Source: Deltaproteobacteria bacterium
Lineage (GTDB): Bacteria > Desulfobacterota > Desulfobaccia > Desulfobaccales > 0-14-0-80-60-11
DNA length: 32,238 nucleotides
Direction: 5' to 3'
Assembly: GCA_021813445.1 (NCBI GenBank)
Contig: JAKAKP010000162.1
Location: 1-32,238, forward strand
Shown here: piece by piece, positions 1 to 8,450 of the stretch
Layout of the letters: each line of letters starts with the position of its first letter
How positions within the stretch are numbered: position 1 is the first letter of the stretch
Translations under genes and position numbers: made by a program
The notes under the pieces: model-generated
Told to the model about the DNA's origin: nothing
Seen by the model: the letters and a program-made list of their open reading frames with translations, nothing else
Database searches by the model: none

Positions 1-125
1 AAACCGGCCACCGATGGAGGAAACAGCCCAGATTTTTTCGAGAATTTGCCCGTCATAAAAGTACCAAATCGTCTACAAAGAGGACGATACAACATAATTG
101 CTGGGGTTTTTCAACAGCCTGCTAG
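1..125. mobile_element. Possible insertion-sequence end abutting traN
   Basis: The segment TTTTTCAACAGCCTGCTAG at 107-125 resembles, from memory, terminal sequences of IS elements; I could not search for it. The traN-like reading frame loses its family character here and stops within the motif (TGA at 111-113). Outside it, a minus-strand frame opens with ATG at 54-56 and runs off the window edge; a transposase start about 60 bp inside an IS end would look like this, but the 18 visible residues identify nothing. Alternatively this is native DNA after a frameshifted traN. Confidence 0.35.
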
Positions 126-1529
126 AACGTTCTGGCCGCAATCGTAGACGACGTTAAAGGCATAGCAGACTCCGGATTCCGGATCCTGGGCGCCGTCAAT
201 GCAATCGCTGCTGGAGTAGATGCAAGCCGGATTATCCTCCAACGGCTTGCAGGTGTCAGTCTGGTCGCCATTAGAAGTGGGACAGTGCACCTCCCCCTGG
301 GGGTCGGTCCAGCACTTCATTTGCCCGGTGTTGAAGCTGTTATCCAACGTCACCGTCACTTCTTCGCAAAGATTGCTGATACCCTTGGAAGAAAAAATGT
401 TGGTGGAGGTAAGGTCTCCCTGGCAAAACTGGGAGCCTGAGAACATCTCGCAATTGTCGTTGGTGCCCAGAGTGCAGGAATAAGACTTGGGCTTAATGAA
501 GTTGTCGCCGTCGGGGTTAGTGAGAAAAATTTCGCACCCGGGATCACATTTCCAGCCGTTGTCCTCAACGTGATACATGCCGACCACAAGAGTGCCGGTA
601 TGGAGCCATTCTGTGTTTTTGGAGGAATGCCAGATACTAAAAGAGACCAGGAAATTGTTGGAGCAGTTCGGATATTGCGAGATACTGACGCCGGCATAGG
701 GCTGGAAGTATGAAACCGCCTTGTTAACTCCTTTATCCGGGTTACTGCAGGACGCTGACGGCGGCGGGTCGGAAGCCCCGTAACCTTCTGTTTGGCAATA
801 AGAACCTCCACCGCAGCCGGTGACTTGGCCTGTTTTTAAATCTACGGTGATATTGATGCTGCCGGCCGACATGCCTTTGGCCCCGACAACGTAATACCCC
901 AGGAGCTCGACGGTATAGTCATGATGGCACTTGCAGGTGCTGCCCGGGAAGACGATGCGTTCGCAAGTTCGATAATCGGGAATATGGGTGATGGTGGTGG
1001 TTTTAGTAGTGGTGGTCACCGCCTGGCAGTCGGTGGAGGTAGCCTGCTTTATCGCGTCAGTCAGCGTTTGGTCTGTTAGGTCCCACATGCTCATGTTGCT
1101 CATGTCCATGTGAGGAAAGCCGGTCGCACCAGCCATAAGAGCCTGGAAGGCTTTGGCCGTGCCGCTTTGACTATTCTGCATGTCCTGGACTGCGGAATTG
1201 GCCTGATTCTTGAGCTCAGCGTCTTTGCCGTAAGTGCTTTGTGCCCCGGGATCGGTGGTGTTTTTAGTGTCGGGAAAGAGGTCTTGAGGGGCAATGGTGG
1301 CGGTATTGCCTTTATAATTAAGCTGGACATTGCCGTTGGGGTCCAATCCGCCTAACTTGGAGGGGTCCGGAAGAATGCCAAGGCCGAAAGTCTGGCCCTG
1401 CTTCGCCGCGTCCATGAATGGGTCGGCATGCGCCCATCGCGGGTAGGACAGATACAGGAGTGCGGCCGGCACCCAAAGCTGCAAGACGGCCAGGCAGGAT
1501 GACAAAAGTTTATGAAGTCTGTTGGCCAT
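111..1529 (-). CDS. traN: TraN-like mating-pair stabilisation protein, probably 3'-truncated
   Basis: Secreted, Cys-rich protein of 472 aa. In F-type conjugation TraN is an outer-membrane protein that stabilises donor-recipient contact. A signal peptide ends near residue 35 (AHA|DPF). The mature part has many Cys, and its C-terminal end (CIDG...SGVCYAFNVVYDCG) matches the TraN-type cysteine pattern. The start is ATG 1527-1529 because a perfect ribosome binding site (AAGGAGGAATT) sits directly upstream and the signal peptide begins there; the open frame extends further upstream only because it overlaps the Gly-rich end of traI. It starts 10 nt after the traI stop, so it is co-transcribed with traI. 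The product ends abruptly after the YDCG motif, where TraN proteins normally continue, and an IS-like sequence begins there. Family assignment rests on Cys pattern, size and context. Confidence 0.68.
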   Translation of the reverse strand: MANRLHKLLSSCLAVLQLWVPAALLYLSYPRWAHADPFMDAAKQGQTFGLGILPDPSKLGGLDPNGNVQLNYKGNTATIAPQDLFPDTKNTTDPGAQSTYGKDAELKNQANSAVQDMQNSQSGTAKAFQALMAGATGFPHMDMSNMSMWDLTDQTLTDAIKQATSTDCQAVTTTTKTTTITHIPDYRTCERIVFPGSTCKCHHDYTVELLGYYVVGAKGMSAGSINITVDLKTGQVTGCGGGSYCQTEGYGASDPPPSASCSNPDKGVNKAVSYFQPYAGVSISQYPNCSNNFLVSFSIWHSSKNTEWLHTGTLVVGMYHVEDNGWKCDPGCEIFLTNPDGDNFIKPKSYSCTLGTNDNCEMFSGSQFCQGDLTSTNIFSSKGISNLCEEVTVTLDNSFNTGQMKCWTDPQGEVHCPTSNGDQTDTCKPLEDNPACIYSSSDCIDGAQDPESGVCYAFNVVYDCGQNVLAGC

Positions 1530-1539
1530 AATTCCTCCT

Positions 1540-4503
1540 TTAGCGGCCGCGGGAGCCGCCGCCTCCTGCTCCCCCGCCAGGCCCGCTGCCGGAGCCACGG
1601 CCGCCTGAGCGGCCTCCTGGAGCTCCTGAGGGCCCTCCAGATCGTCCACTTTCAGCCCCCCTCCCTGACGAGCGTCCGGCTTCAGACCCTCGGCCGCCTT
1701 GAGGGTCGGCTGCGGTTGCTCTTTCTTGTCGTGGACGGATAGGCCTTTCTTCAGAACGCCGATGGTCAATATTTTCATCGGGAGAATCCAAACGCCTGCG
1801 GACCTCCAATGCGATTTCCTTCTCGCCGGAGCGCAGGTGAAGCCCCTCAGACAACTTACCCAAATTGTCCGTGAAAACCTGTACAGCGTTTTTGGCCCTG
1901 GAGATAGCAACGTAAAAACTTTTCTGGTTGGTCAGAATAGGGCGGTGGCTTTCGGCATGGATCAAGGCGCGGTCAGCGGTGGAGCCCTGAGCCTGGTGGG
2001 TCGTGACGGCATAGCAGTGGTTCCAGTGTTTAAAATGCGCTAAATTGACGTCAATTGTCTGGCCGTTTTTCAGGGTCACTGCCGCCTGGCCGTTTTTAGG
2101 ATCAATGCTGTTCACCCGGGCGGTCTCGCCGTTGACGATGGCGTCATGGGGAGCGTTCCTGGTGAACACGATCTTGTCCCCCTGCGCGACTTCGCGATTT
2201 ACGCCCTGGTAAACCTCCACTTTACTCATCTTGGAGGGTTGCCAGGCAAGGGTCAGCTCGCCCCGGGAGAGAAGGACGCTCTTGCCGTCCACCCGAGTAA
2301 CAGTCCAATAAGACCCCTTGGTGACGCCATGCTTGGCATAGGTGCGGGAAAACCGTACAACGTTGCCGGGCTGGTAGCTCCTGGAACTTCTTATTTGTGA
2401 TTTAGTCAAGTTCTGGCGGTTCAAGGCGGTGGCCTGGAAACCTTGTTCATGGACGGTGCCCTCGGAGACCAGGCCCTGCCGGATCATGGAATTGATGGTC
2501 TGGCGGTCATCGAGACCGGGAGCAATGACAATGGTCCCCTCGCGCTCTGCCGGCGGCAATGCGAGAAACGCCGAAGAAATGGCTTGAGCGCGCTGTTCCA
2601 GGCCGGCCAGGCGGTCGCCACCGGGGTTGGAGATTTGGATGACGCCGCCCTGGGCGCTGATATTCTGCAAGGCCTCCGCCGCCCGGCCGGCGTAGGCGCT
2701 TTCAACCGCGTCGCGCAGTTGGCTATTCTGCTGGCGCAGAATGGTCTCTAGGCGGAAGGTCTTAACATTCTCTTGAAGCTGGGCAAACGCCCGGCCCGCC
2801 TCCACGGACCCCAATTTCCGGGTATCGCCCACCAGTAGGACTCTGGCGTTTTGGCCCTCGGCGGCATGCATCAAGGAATTAAAAAGCTTGGATCCGGCCA
2901 TAGAAGCTTCGTCCACAATCCAAAGCGAATTCCCCGTTGGCTATTGCCCTTGGGCTTGAGCCTGCCGCAACTGCCCGAGAAAAGAATGGACCGTCTGGGA
3001 TTTGACATGGGCTCCATCCTCCAGTACGTGGGATGCGGCCGCGCTGGGGGCGAGACCCCGGACCTCATAGCCATTCAGTTCAGCCATGCGGGAAACTGTG
3101 CGGAGCACGGTGGTGGTTTTGGCGGACCCAGCGATACCCTGCACGACGACAAACCTATCCTTGCTGGTAAGGATGCCTTCGGCGGCCTGGCGCTGCTGGT
3201 CGTTCCAGGGAATCGTCGACTCGGCCAAGGCGATAGCAGCCCTCGCTTGATCCGGGCCGGCAATGCCCTCCTGAAAAGCTCCGCGCCCCCGATCGGCTGC
3301 GGCCAGCATCTGCCGCTCAATCTCCTGCCCCTGGGGGGTGGTGAATCCGGCCTCCCGTTGGTGGGAATTCCATAAGGTTGCAACCGGCTTGTCGATCAGC
3401 TCGCCTTGGGAGCGGAAGCGATCCACGGCCTGGTCAATCTCGCTCCGGGGAAACTCGCCGAAAAACTGGACATTCATAGCCTGGTGAAGGTCGGCGGCCC
3501 GGAACGAGGCGCTCCGTTCGGCCAGGTGGTCTACTGCGGATTTCAGGGCCTGGTCAACCACTGCCTGCCGGTCGGAGACGGGTTGGCGGGCCAAAACCGC
3601 CACGCGCTCCCGGGATTCCGATACGGCTCTCTGGGGATCGAACCCGAGAGCCTCGGCCCGGGACTGCCATTCCTGCCGAAGTTGTGCTGGGTCAGCCTGA
3701 ATCTTTGCATCCCTGGTTAAAAGACAGGCTTGCTCACGCTCTCGGGCAGAAGCGGTCTCTCTGGTTTTTCCCAAGGCTGCAAGCCGATCTTCGATGGCCG
3801 CGCTTCTATTACTGAAAGCGTCCCGAATCTCCTGTGGAACCGCGGCCAGCTCCATGCGCCCTTTTTGTCGGTCCAATGCCACCTCGTAACCCAGGGCCTG
3901 AGCGCGGACTGCAAGCTCGTTTTGATAAAATCGGGTGGCCTCTTTTTGGAGGCGCAACACCTCGCGCCCTTCGATGCTACGCCATTGACCGTCGGCCCTG
4001 AGGGTGGCGTTAGCGATAATCGCATGGGTGTGCAACTGGGGGTCCTGGGCCCGGCTCGTTTCGTGGCGGAACATTGCCACGGTGAAATTACCGGTGTGCT
4101 CTTGGTAGGTCTGCCCGTGGATTTTTACTCTGGTGACCGCGGCCTCCTGCTCCAGCCAATCGAGAGTAGTTTTCACCGACTCGGTGTGGGCCTCAATTAA
4201 CCGCTGGTCGCCTCCGGCCAGTGCGGCCAGCGAAATCGATTTAGGGGCAGAAAAGGTGACGTCATAGCCACATTTATGTTCTACTTGTCCCTCGGCGTTG
4301 ATTCTGCCCAGAACGTCGCCGGTGGATAGGCGGCCCTCCAGGACCGCGGCGAAATCGTTGTGGTCTACGGCACCGGAAAGCCCCAGAGGCTGCGCCCCGC
4401 GACCGTACCACTCGGAGACCACTTCGCTGCGGGCGTAATAGTCATCGCGCTCGTAATACTTGGCGGCCTGTCCTGGGCTGGATATGGGGGAACAGGAAAT
4501 CAC
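1540..4503 (-). pseudogene. traI: MobF relaxase-helicase TraI, interrupted by an in-frame amber codon
   Basis: MobF/TrwC-type conjugative relaxase fused to a helicase; it would nick oriT, bind the strand covalently through tyrosine and unwind the plasmid. The reading frame spans 987 codons in one phase. Residues 15-24 carry the double tyrosine pairs (YY at 16-17 and 22-23), His147/His158/His160 form the metal-binding HxH triad, and GIAGSAKT at about 457-463 is Walker A. Codon 521 is TAG (2941-2943). The frame resumes at once with the Walker B segment LWIVDEASM and helicase motifs to the end, so both halves are conserved in the same phase. The C-terminal ~60 residues are Gly/Arg/Ser-rich. The start is GTG 4501-4503, overlapping the traD stop by four bases (GTGA). 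A GTG at 2914-2916 could restart but lacks a good ribosome site. Most likely a nonsense mutation (CAG to TAG) or a sequencing error. Confidence 0.9.
2941..2943 (-). other. In-frame TAG codon inside traI
   Basis: Plus-strand bases cta at 2941-2943 read TAG between Gln520 and the Pro-Thr-Gly that leads into the Walker B region. Upstream and downstream frames have the same phase, so this is a substitution and not an indel. One transition from CAG (Gln) would explain it, and the preceding residues are Gln-rich. TAG is the natural stop of hybO, hybD, livM and the histidine kinase in this window. Confidence 0.95.
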
Positions 4504-6218
4504 GGTTGATTACTCAGCTTCCAGGCAACCGTTTGATCGTCGGGAAGCGGAACAAATTCGGGGATTAGCGGGTCGCGTTTAACTAGGGGGATCCGGACGC
4601 TGGCAACGGGATAGCGGCCCCGAACCCGGATAAAACCCTCGAGGTCATTGAGCTGCATTATCTCGGTTGGACTGACCGCAGGCTGGGTGCGGCGGGATTC
4701 GGCTAGATGGCGTCCATCCCTCATATCTGAGGCACCGTAATTGAGAGACTCCTGGGGCAAATTGATGTCAAGCTCAGTCAAATTTTTGCTGGCCCAGGTA
4801 GCGGAATCAGGATCGCCCAGCCGAAACGTAAGAAACGTGCTGCATAATCCGGCCATTTCGGAAGCGCCAGCCGGCCCATAGACCCGAACGAGCTGGGAAT
4901 AGTTTTGCAGGCCAAGCACGCTGCAAACGCCATATTTTCGTCCCTGGGAAAGCAATTTGGGAACGGCCTCGAGTTTCCCGAGTGTGGGCAACTCATCAAT
5001 AATAAGGAAGGTTTTGCGGCGGCGGTGGCTAGATGGTAGGCTGAGGAACGAATTCGCGCAGATTTCCAGCATTACGCGCATCAAGGGCAAAATGGCATCG
5101 ATATCCCTGCCCTTAGCGCCCAAAAACAAAAAGGAATTAGAATCCTCCTCAAGAAACCTATGGAGAGAAAAATCGCCTGGGCCTGGTCGCAGATTTCCGA
5201 GATCATGAGCATAAGTGACGACGGTTGACAGGAGGTTACTAATGGTACGAGGGTCATCCGACTTCAAATGGCGTTCCGCCGGAGTTCCCCGGGTGAGATC
5301 GATTAAATCGGGTAAATCCACGCTATAAAGGAAGTTAAGCAGAGATTCGGTTGTTCGCTCAGGGCATTTATCAAGAAAGACAGATAGAACCGATCGGGGG
5401 GCATCGGTCCAGTATGGCTCCCTACCCTCAGGAATAAGCGCTTTTGCGAATGCCTTTGAGTCGGCGGGGCCATCAATGTCCAGAAAAGGGTTCCAGTTCT
5501 GACCCCTCGCGTCCTGAGGATTGGGGAAGCCATCGCCGGGCCGATATGAAAAAGAGAAGAAACTAAGCGTTGGGTCATAGATAATAGCGCGGTCGCCGCG
5601 GGACCGAATCTGGTCAATGAGATCCAAAATGGTCAATGATTTTCCCGTGCCGGGTGTCCCTATGATAATGGTGTTCTGAAACTCGCTATTCCGCAAATAA
5701 GGGACATGGGCGATTGTGTACGGGCTCCGCTCCCGCCACGGAATCCTCCGACGAAGTTCTGATTGGGAGACAATTTCGAGGCCGCGATGCAGTTTGAGGC
5801 GGGTGCGCCATTGACCGTAAAAATGAGTCAGCAGCAAGATGAGGCCATTGCAAGCGGCCCACAGGACCGCAGCCCCTTTCCAGTAATGGGAAAAAAATTC
5901 TATGACATTTGGCCAGAGACAGGGTTCCAGCTGGGTGGGCTCCCAAACCTGACCGTTAGCAGCAATCACTTGATGCCAGTCCGGCGATTTGCCCAACAGG
6001 AGTAGCGGTGCCCCCGCCCATGATTTCCACCAGGCCTGAAACCACAGCCTCAGGATGTCGTAGGTATCGGGTTCGAAGTGGTGGAGAAAAAAGGCAATGA
6101 TGATAATGGCCAGGGCCAGAGAGGGGATGATGGACCTGAGCACGCTACGGGACGTTCGCCTGGAATTTTGGTGGAGAATGTCGGAACCTCGATTAAGATG
6201 ATCGAATAAGGGCGTCAT
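4500..6218 (-). CDS. traD: Type IV coupling protein (TraD/TrwB family)
   Basis: Inner-membrane ATPase that links the relaxosome to the type IV secretion channel. The protein is 572 aa, between TrwB and F TraD in length. Two membrane segments lie at about 29-46 and 113-133 with a periplasmic loop between them. Walker A is GTPGTGKS at 187-194 and Walker B is TFLIIDELPTLGKL at about 403-416, followed by the usual Q-rich motif (GLQNYSQL). The start is ATG 6216-6218 with GGAGG about five bases upstream. It overlaps traI by four bases, giving the order T4CP then relaxase, as trwB-trwC in R388. No long acidic C-terminal tail of the F TraD type is present. The gene appears intact. Confidence 0.93.
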   Translation of the reverse strand: MTPLFDHLNRGSDILHQNSRRTSRSVLRSIIPSLALAIIIIAFFLHHFEPDTYDILRLWFQAWWKSWAGAPLLLLGKSPDWHQVIAANGQVWEPTQLEPCLWPNVIEFFSHYWKGAAVLWAACNGLILLLTHFYGQWRTRLKLHRGLEIVSQSELRRRIPWRERSPYTIAHVPYLRNSEFQNTIIIGTPGTGKSLTILDLIDQIRSRGDRAIIYDPTLSFFSFSYRPGDGFPNPQDARGQNWNPFLDIDGPADSKAFAKALIPEGREPYWTDAPRSVLSVFLDKCPERTTESLLNFLYSVDLPDLIDLTRGTPAERHLKSDDPRTISNLLSTVVTYAHDLGNLRPGPGDFSLHRFLEEDSNSFLFLGAKGRDIDAILPLMRVMLEICANSFLSLPSSHRRRKTFLIIDELPTLGKLEAVPKLLSQGRKYGVCSVLGLQNYSQLVRVYGPAGASEMAGLCSTFLTFRLGDPDSATWASKNLTELDINLPQESLNYGASDMRDGRHLAESRRTQPAVSPTEIMQLNDLEGFIRVRGRYPVASVRIPLVKRDPLIPEFVPLPDDQTVAWKLSNQP

Positions 6219-6311
6219 GGTTGCCTCCGTTGGGTTGCACCAATGGTGCGTGGAGTGTGAAACTTTTTTTGCGGGTCCCAGCGTAGCTGGGGCCGTATGT
6301 GGCTGAAAATA

Positions 6312-6410
6312 TTAATGTAGTCATTGATGTAGTCAATGACTACGGAATTGACTAGCATTTTGCTGACAAACATAACCAACGGAAATTATTGGTGTAGTCA
6401 ATGTAGTCCG
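6312..6410. repeat. TGTAGTC repeats and palindrome upstream of traD (oriT or operator candidate)
   Basis: Four direct copies of TGTAGTC lie at 6316-6322, 6328-6334, 6393-6399 and 6402-6408. The first pair is part of a perfect 10-bp inverted repeat, GTAGTCATTG at 6317-6326 and CAATGACTAC at 6334-6343. The segment is AT-rich and non-coding, between the membrane protein gene and traD. In MobF systems oriT and the accessory-protein sites commonly lie next to the coupling-protein gene, so an oriT or an autoregulatory operator are both reasonable. No nic site was recognised. Confidence 0.5.
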
Positions 6411-6433
6411 GCAACTTCGTGTAAATAATTTAG

Positions 6434-7204
6434 TCATGGCAACCTGTAAAAATTTCCGTCAAGATCAAAAATCAACTTATCTTCGGAAACTAGGCTGTTG
6501 ATGACCGTATGCCAGTCTGGATGCCGCCGTTTGTTGAGGTTCTGTTCTAACGAACGTTTGGACATAATTTTGTTTGGGTTATCCCTCACGGCCGCCAAAA
6601 TTTTCTGCGCAAGGGGGGACTGTGCCTGCTGGTCCCCCGCCTGGTCGAACTCCTCCGGTGACTCTGTCGCCTGGTCGGCATGATCGACCTGGTGCTCTAT
6701 ATCGTGCGTGACGGCCGAAGTATCTGGCTGAGGAGGTTTTCGGGTCACCTGCCAGAGTATGGCGGCCACCAGCAGCAGCGCGGTAACCGCGATCGCTGCA
6801 AACTCAGACCAATCCCAAACGTAAGAAAATGCGCAAAGCGCTGAAATTCCCGCCAAAAAGCCTATCCAAAATGGGTGGATAATGGGGGGCGAGGGCGCGG
6901 CCTGGGTGTTGGGGTTAGGAGCGCTCTGGCCAAGGGGGATTTCGGTACTTTGAAGGCGGGCTTTCTCGGCCTTGAGGTGCGCTTCGAGGTCCACCAAATA
7001 TTTGTTTCGGCGGTAGGCCAACCGGGGGCCTAACCAGGCCGTAACCGCGGACCCAACGACATAGAGCAGCGGAACTAGCCCCAAAGCCAGTATGGAGGGA
7101 TCGCGTAGGAAATTATGCCAGGGGACATGTGCGTTGTTCCGGAACCACCAGAGCGCGGATACAGTCGCCGCGGTGATGGCCGTGTTCCAAAGATGAATTC
7201 TCAT
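6434..7204 (-). CDS. Membrane protein with C-terminal winged-helix-like domain
   Basis: A 256-aa protein of no recognised family. Four probable membrane segments lie at about 6-20, 36-58, 111-130 and 134-153, with a basic, charged loop (63-85) between the second and third. An acidic linker (160-195) leads to a soluble C-terminal domain (196-256) whose pattern (AAVRDNPNKIMSKRSLEQNL, then a paired helix and a short hairpin ending YRLP) suggests a winged helix. It lies directly upstream of traD, where R388 encodes the oriT-binding TrwA. It could therefore tether element DNA to the membrane near the coupling protein; this is inference. The start ATG overlaps the end of the preceding frame (ATGA). 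The stop is TGA at 6434-6436. An unrelated type IV secretion accessory role is equally possible. Confidence 0.7.
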   Translation of the reverse strand: MRIHLWNTAITAATVSALWWFRNNAHVPWHNFLRDPSILALGLVPLLYVVGSAVTAWLGPRLAYRRNKYLVDLEAHLKAEKARLQSTEIPLGQSAPNPNTQAAPSPPIIHPFWIGFLAGISALCAFSYVWDWSEFAAIAVTALLLVAAILWQVTRKPPQPDTSAVTHDIEHQVDHADQATESPEEFDQAGDQQAQSPLAQKILAAVRDNPNKIMSKRSLEQNLNKRRHPDWHTVINSLVSEDKLIFDLDGNFYRLP

Positions 7205-7524
7205 ATTCTCTCCTGTGAAATATCGACCGCATATCTCTGAAAATAAATTACGCGAAGCAATTCTATGATCAATTTGTCACCAGGTTGATGTCTCTTTTTA
7301 CTGAATGGAGGAAGCTTATCGTAACAATATTGGTATTCCTCGCAATCAGGATTTTCTAACATAGATTGAAACCCTTTCTCTAACTGTATTCTCAGTTGTG
7401 CTAATTGTTGCTTGCGTTTATCGTCGAGAATTGTGGCTTCAATTTCAATTTGATCTTGCTCATAACTCGTGTAGTCTAATGGTTTACGATAATATCCGCT
7501 ATCACTTATTGGGGTATGGAATCA
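7201..7524 (-). pseudogene. Open frame continuing past the TGA of the winged-helix gene
   Basis: Immediately after the TGA at 7522-7524 the same reading frame stays open for 106 codons and ends at TGA 7201-7203, overlapping the start of the membrane protein gene by four bases. There is no ATG, GTG or TTG in frame before ATG 7360-7362, so most of it cannot be translated independently. The peptide looks coding: hydrophilic and mixed (YYRKPLDYTSYEQDQ), then a helical stretch (KRKQQLAQLRIQLEKGFQSM) and a Tyr/Cys-containing segment. The simplest reading is that this is the C-terminal part of the upstream protein, cut off by a nonsense mutation. Readthrough, or translation of a short 53-aa product from 7362, are alternatives. 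Confidence 0.6.
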
Positions 7525-8439
7525 ATCAATAGGCTTTTTTACCAATTTAGCGTCCCAATCATTGTCCCCTTTGGTCTTTTTTTCTTGGGCTTCTTTTTTC
7601 CTTTTGCGTAAATCAAAATCAGCATGCTTTAATGATTCCAGCATCAGGGCTGGTTTTATTTGGTATTTTGTGATCCAGGCCTGCACTATTGAAGCGCGCA
7701 GGCCATTACGCCGCCAGAATCTCAAATCCATGTCGTTTTCGAGAACCTCTTCCCAGTTTATGGGAGATTGGGGTTCCTCCCTGTTAATAGCAGTCAGGCT
7801 TTTTTTACTAGTACTAGACTGGCTACTACTAGAGGGGTTCGGACGGCAGGTCGGACGGTCGTCAGTTTGGTCAACGGTTCGGACACCAGTTCGGTCGCCA
7901 GTTCGGACGGGGAGCAAGGCCGCGAAAGAGGTTCCGCGAGCACTAAAAAATATGCGGCACTTGGTGCGGTTGATCTCATACTGGATGCCCTGGAAAAGGC
8001 CTTTTCTGTATTGCCTGCGCTTCTCTAAAAACCCTTCCTTCAAAAGAAGGGTTGTTATTTTCCTTACTGATTCGGGGGGGATGCCCGTCATCAAGGAAAT
8101 GTTCTGGTAACTCGCAATGCCAGATGGGTCCTCCATGAGGAGGAGGAGAACTAGGGCTTGTCTATCATTCAGCCAATAAATTTCTGATGGAGAAAGTTGC
8201 GACAGAGAATTTGCAGGCTGGCCGTCAGTTCGGACACCAGTTCGGCCGTCAGTTCGACCGGGAGCTTGGACGGGAGGTAGGTCGGGCGGACAGCCGCCAG
8301 GTCGGGAGGTAGGTCGGCAGGTCGGACGGGAGGTAGGGAGGTAGGTCGGGCGGACGGCCTCCAGGTAGGGCGCCAGGTCAGGCGGCAAACTGAGAGGATT
8401 CTCGAGGTCCGTTGTGGCCATGGTCTCTGACTCAGCCAT
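7522..8439 (-). CDS. Winged-helix protein with Arg/Thr/Pro repeat tracts (replication or regulatory candidate)
   Basis: A 305-aa DNA-binding protein candidate. Residues 88-157 form a MarR-like winged helix (LNDRQALVLLLL, then a recognition-helix region IPPESVRKITTLLLKEGFL). It is flanked by two low-complexity tracts: 29-73 (PTYLP, PTSRP, RTDGRT) and 178-200 (RTGDRTGVRT, DRPTCRP), followed by a Ser-rich linker and a Trp-containing C-terminal region. The two tracts correspond to clusters of repeated DNA motifs. The start is ATG 8437-8439 with AGGA seven bases upstream; an internal ATG at residue 7 is possible. The frame ends at TGA 7522-7524 but continues beyond it, so the original protein was probably about 412 aa. 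Position between a regulator block and the transfer genes fits a replication initiator or transfer regulator, but no catalytic motif was seen. Confidence 0.72.
   Translation of the reverse strand: MAESETMATTDLENPLSLPPDLAPYLEAVRPTYLPTSRPTCRPTSRPGGCPPDLPPVQAPGRTDGRTGVRTDGQPANSLSQLSPSEIYWLNDRQALVLLLLMEDPSGIASYQNISLMTGIPPESVRKITTLLLKEGFLEKRRQYRKGLFQGIQYEINRTKCRIFFSARGTSFAALLPVRTGDRTGVRTVDQTDDRPTCRPNPSSSSQSSTSKKSLTAINREEPQSPINWEEVLENDMDLRFWRRNGLRASIVQAWITKYQIKPALMLESLKHADFDLRKRKKEAQEKKTKGDNDWDAKLVKKPID
7836..7912. repeat. Iteron-like repeat cluster 1 (GTTCGG/GGTCGG units)
   Basis: Short units of GTTCGG, GGTCGG and CAGTTCGG recur at about 10-12 bp spacing inside the winged-helix gene. The 18-mer GTTCGGACACCAGTTCGG at 7877-7894 is repeated exactly in cluster 2 (8228-8245). 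The spacing is close to one helical turn. Confidence 0.55.
8221..8385. repeat. Iteron-like repeat cluster 2 (GGTCGG/GGTAGG units)
   Basis: A dense run of GGTAGG, GGTCGG and GTTCGG units encodes the N-terminal Pro/Thr/Arg tract. It contains the exact 18-mer of cluster 1 at 8228-8245 and two copies of a 34-bp unit, 8273-8306 and 8337-8370, that match at 31 of 34 positions by my reading. Confidence 0.6.
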
Positions 8440-8450
8440 GTCATTCCTAT

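Noticed and set aside
1530-1910. Upstream extension of the traN frame to a 599-aa protein
   Set aside because: It overlaps the Gly-rich end of traI in another frame, while ATG 1529 has a perfect ribosome site and signal peptide.
2941-2943. Pyrrolysine at TAG in traI
   Set aside because: TAG ends hybO, hybD, livM and the kinase normally, and no pyl genes are visible; plain nonsense mutation is simpler.
7522-7524. Selenocysteine at TGA in the winged-helix gene
   Set aside because: No redox motif or SECIS-like hairpin noticed after it, and the flanking peptide has no selenoprotein character.
7836-8385. CRISPR array
   Set aside because: Units are short, irregular, and lie within a coding frame; no constant repeat with unique spacers.
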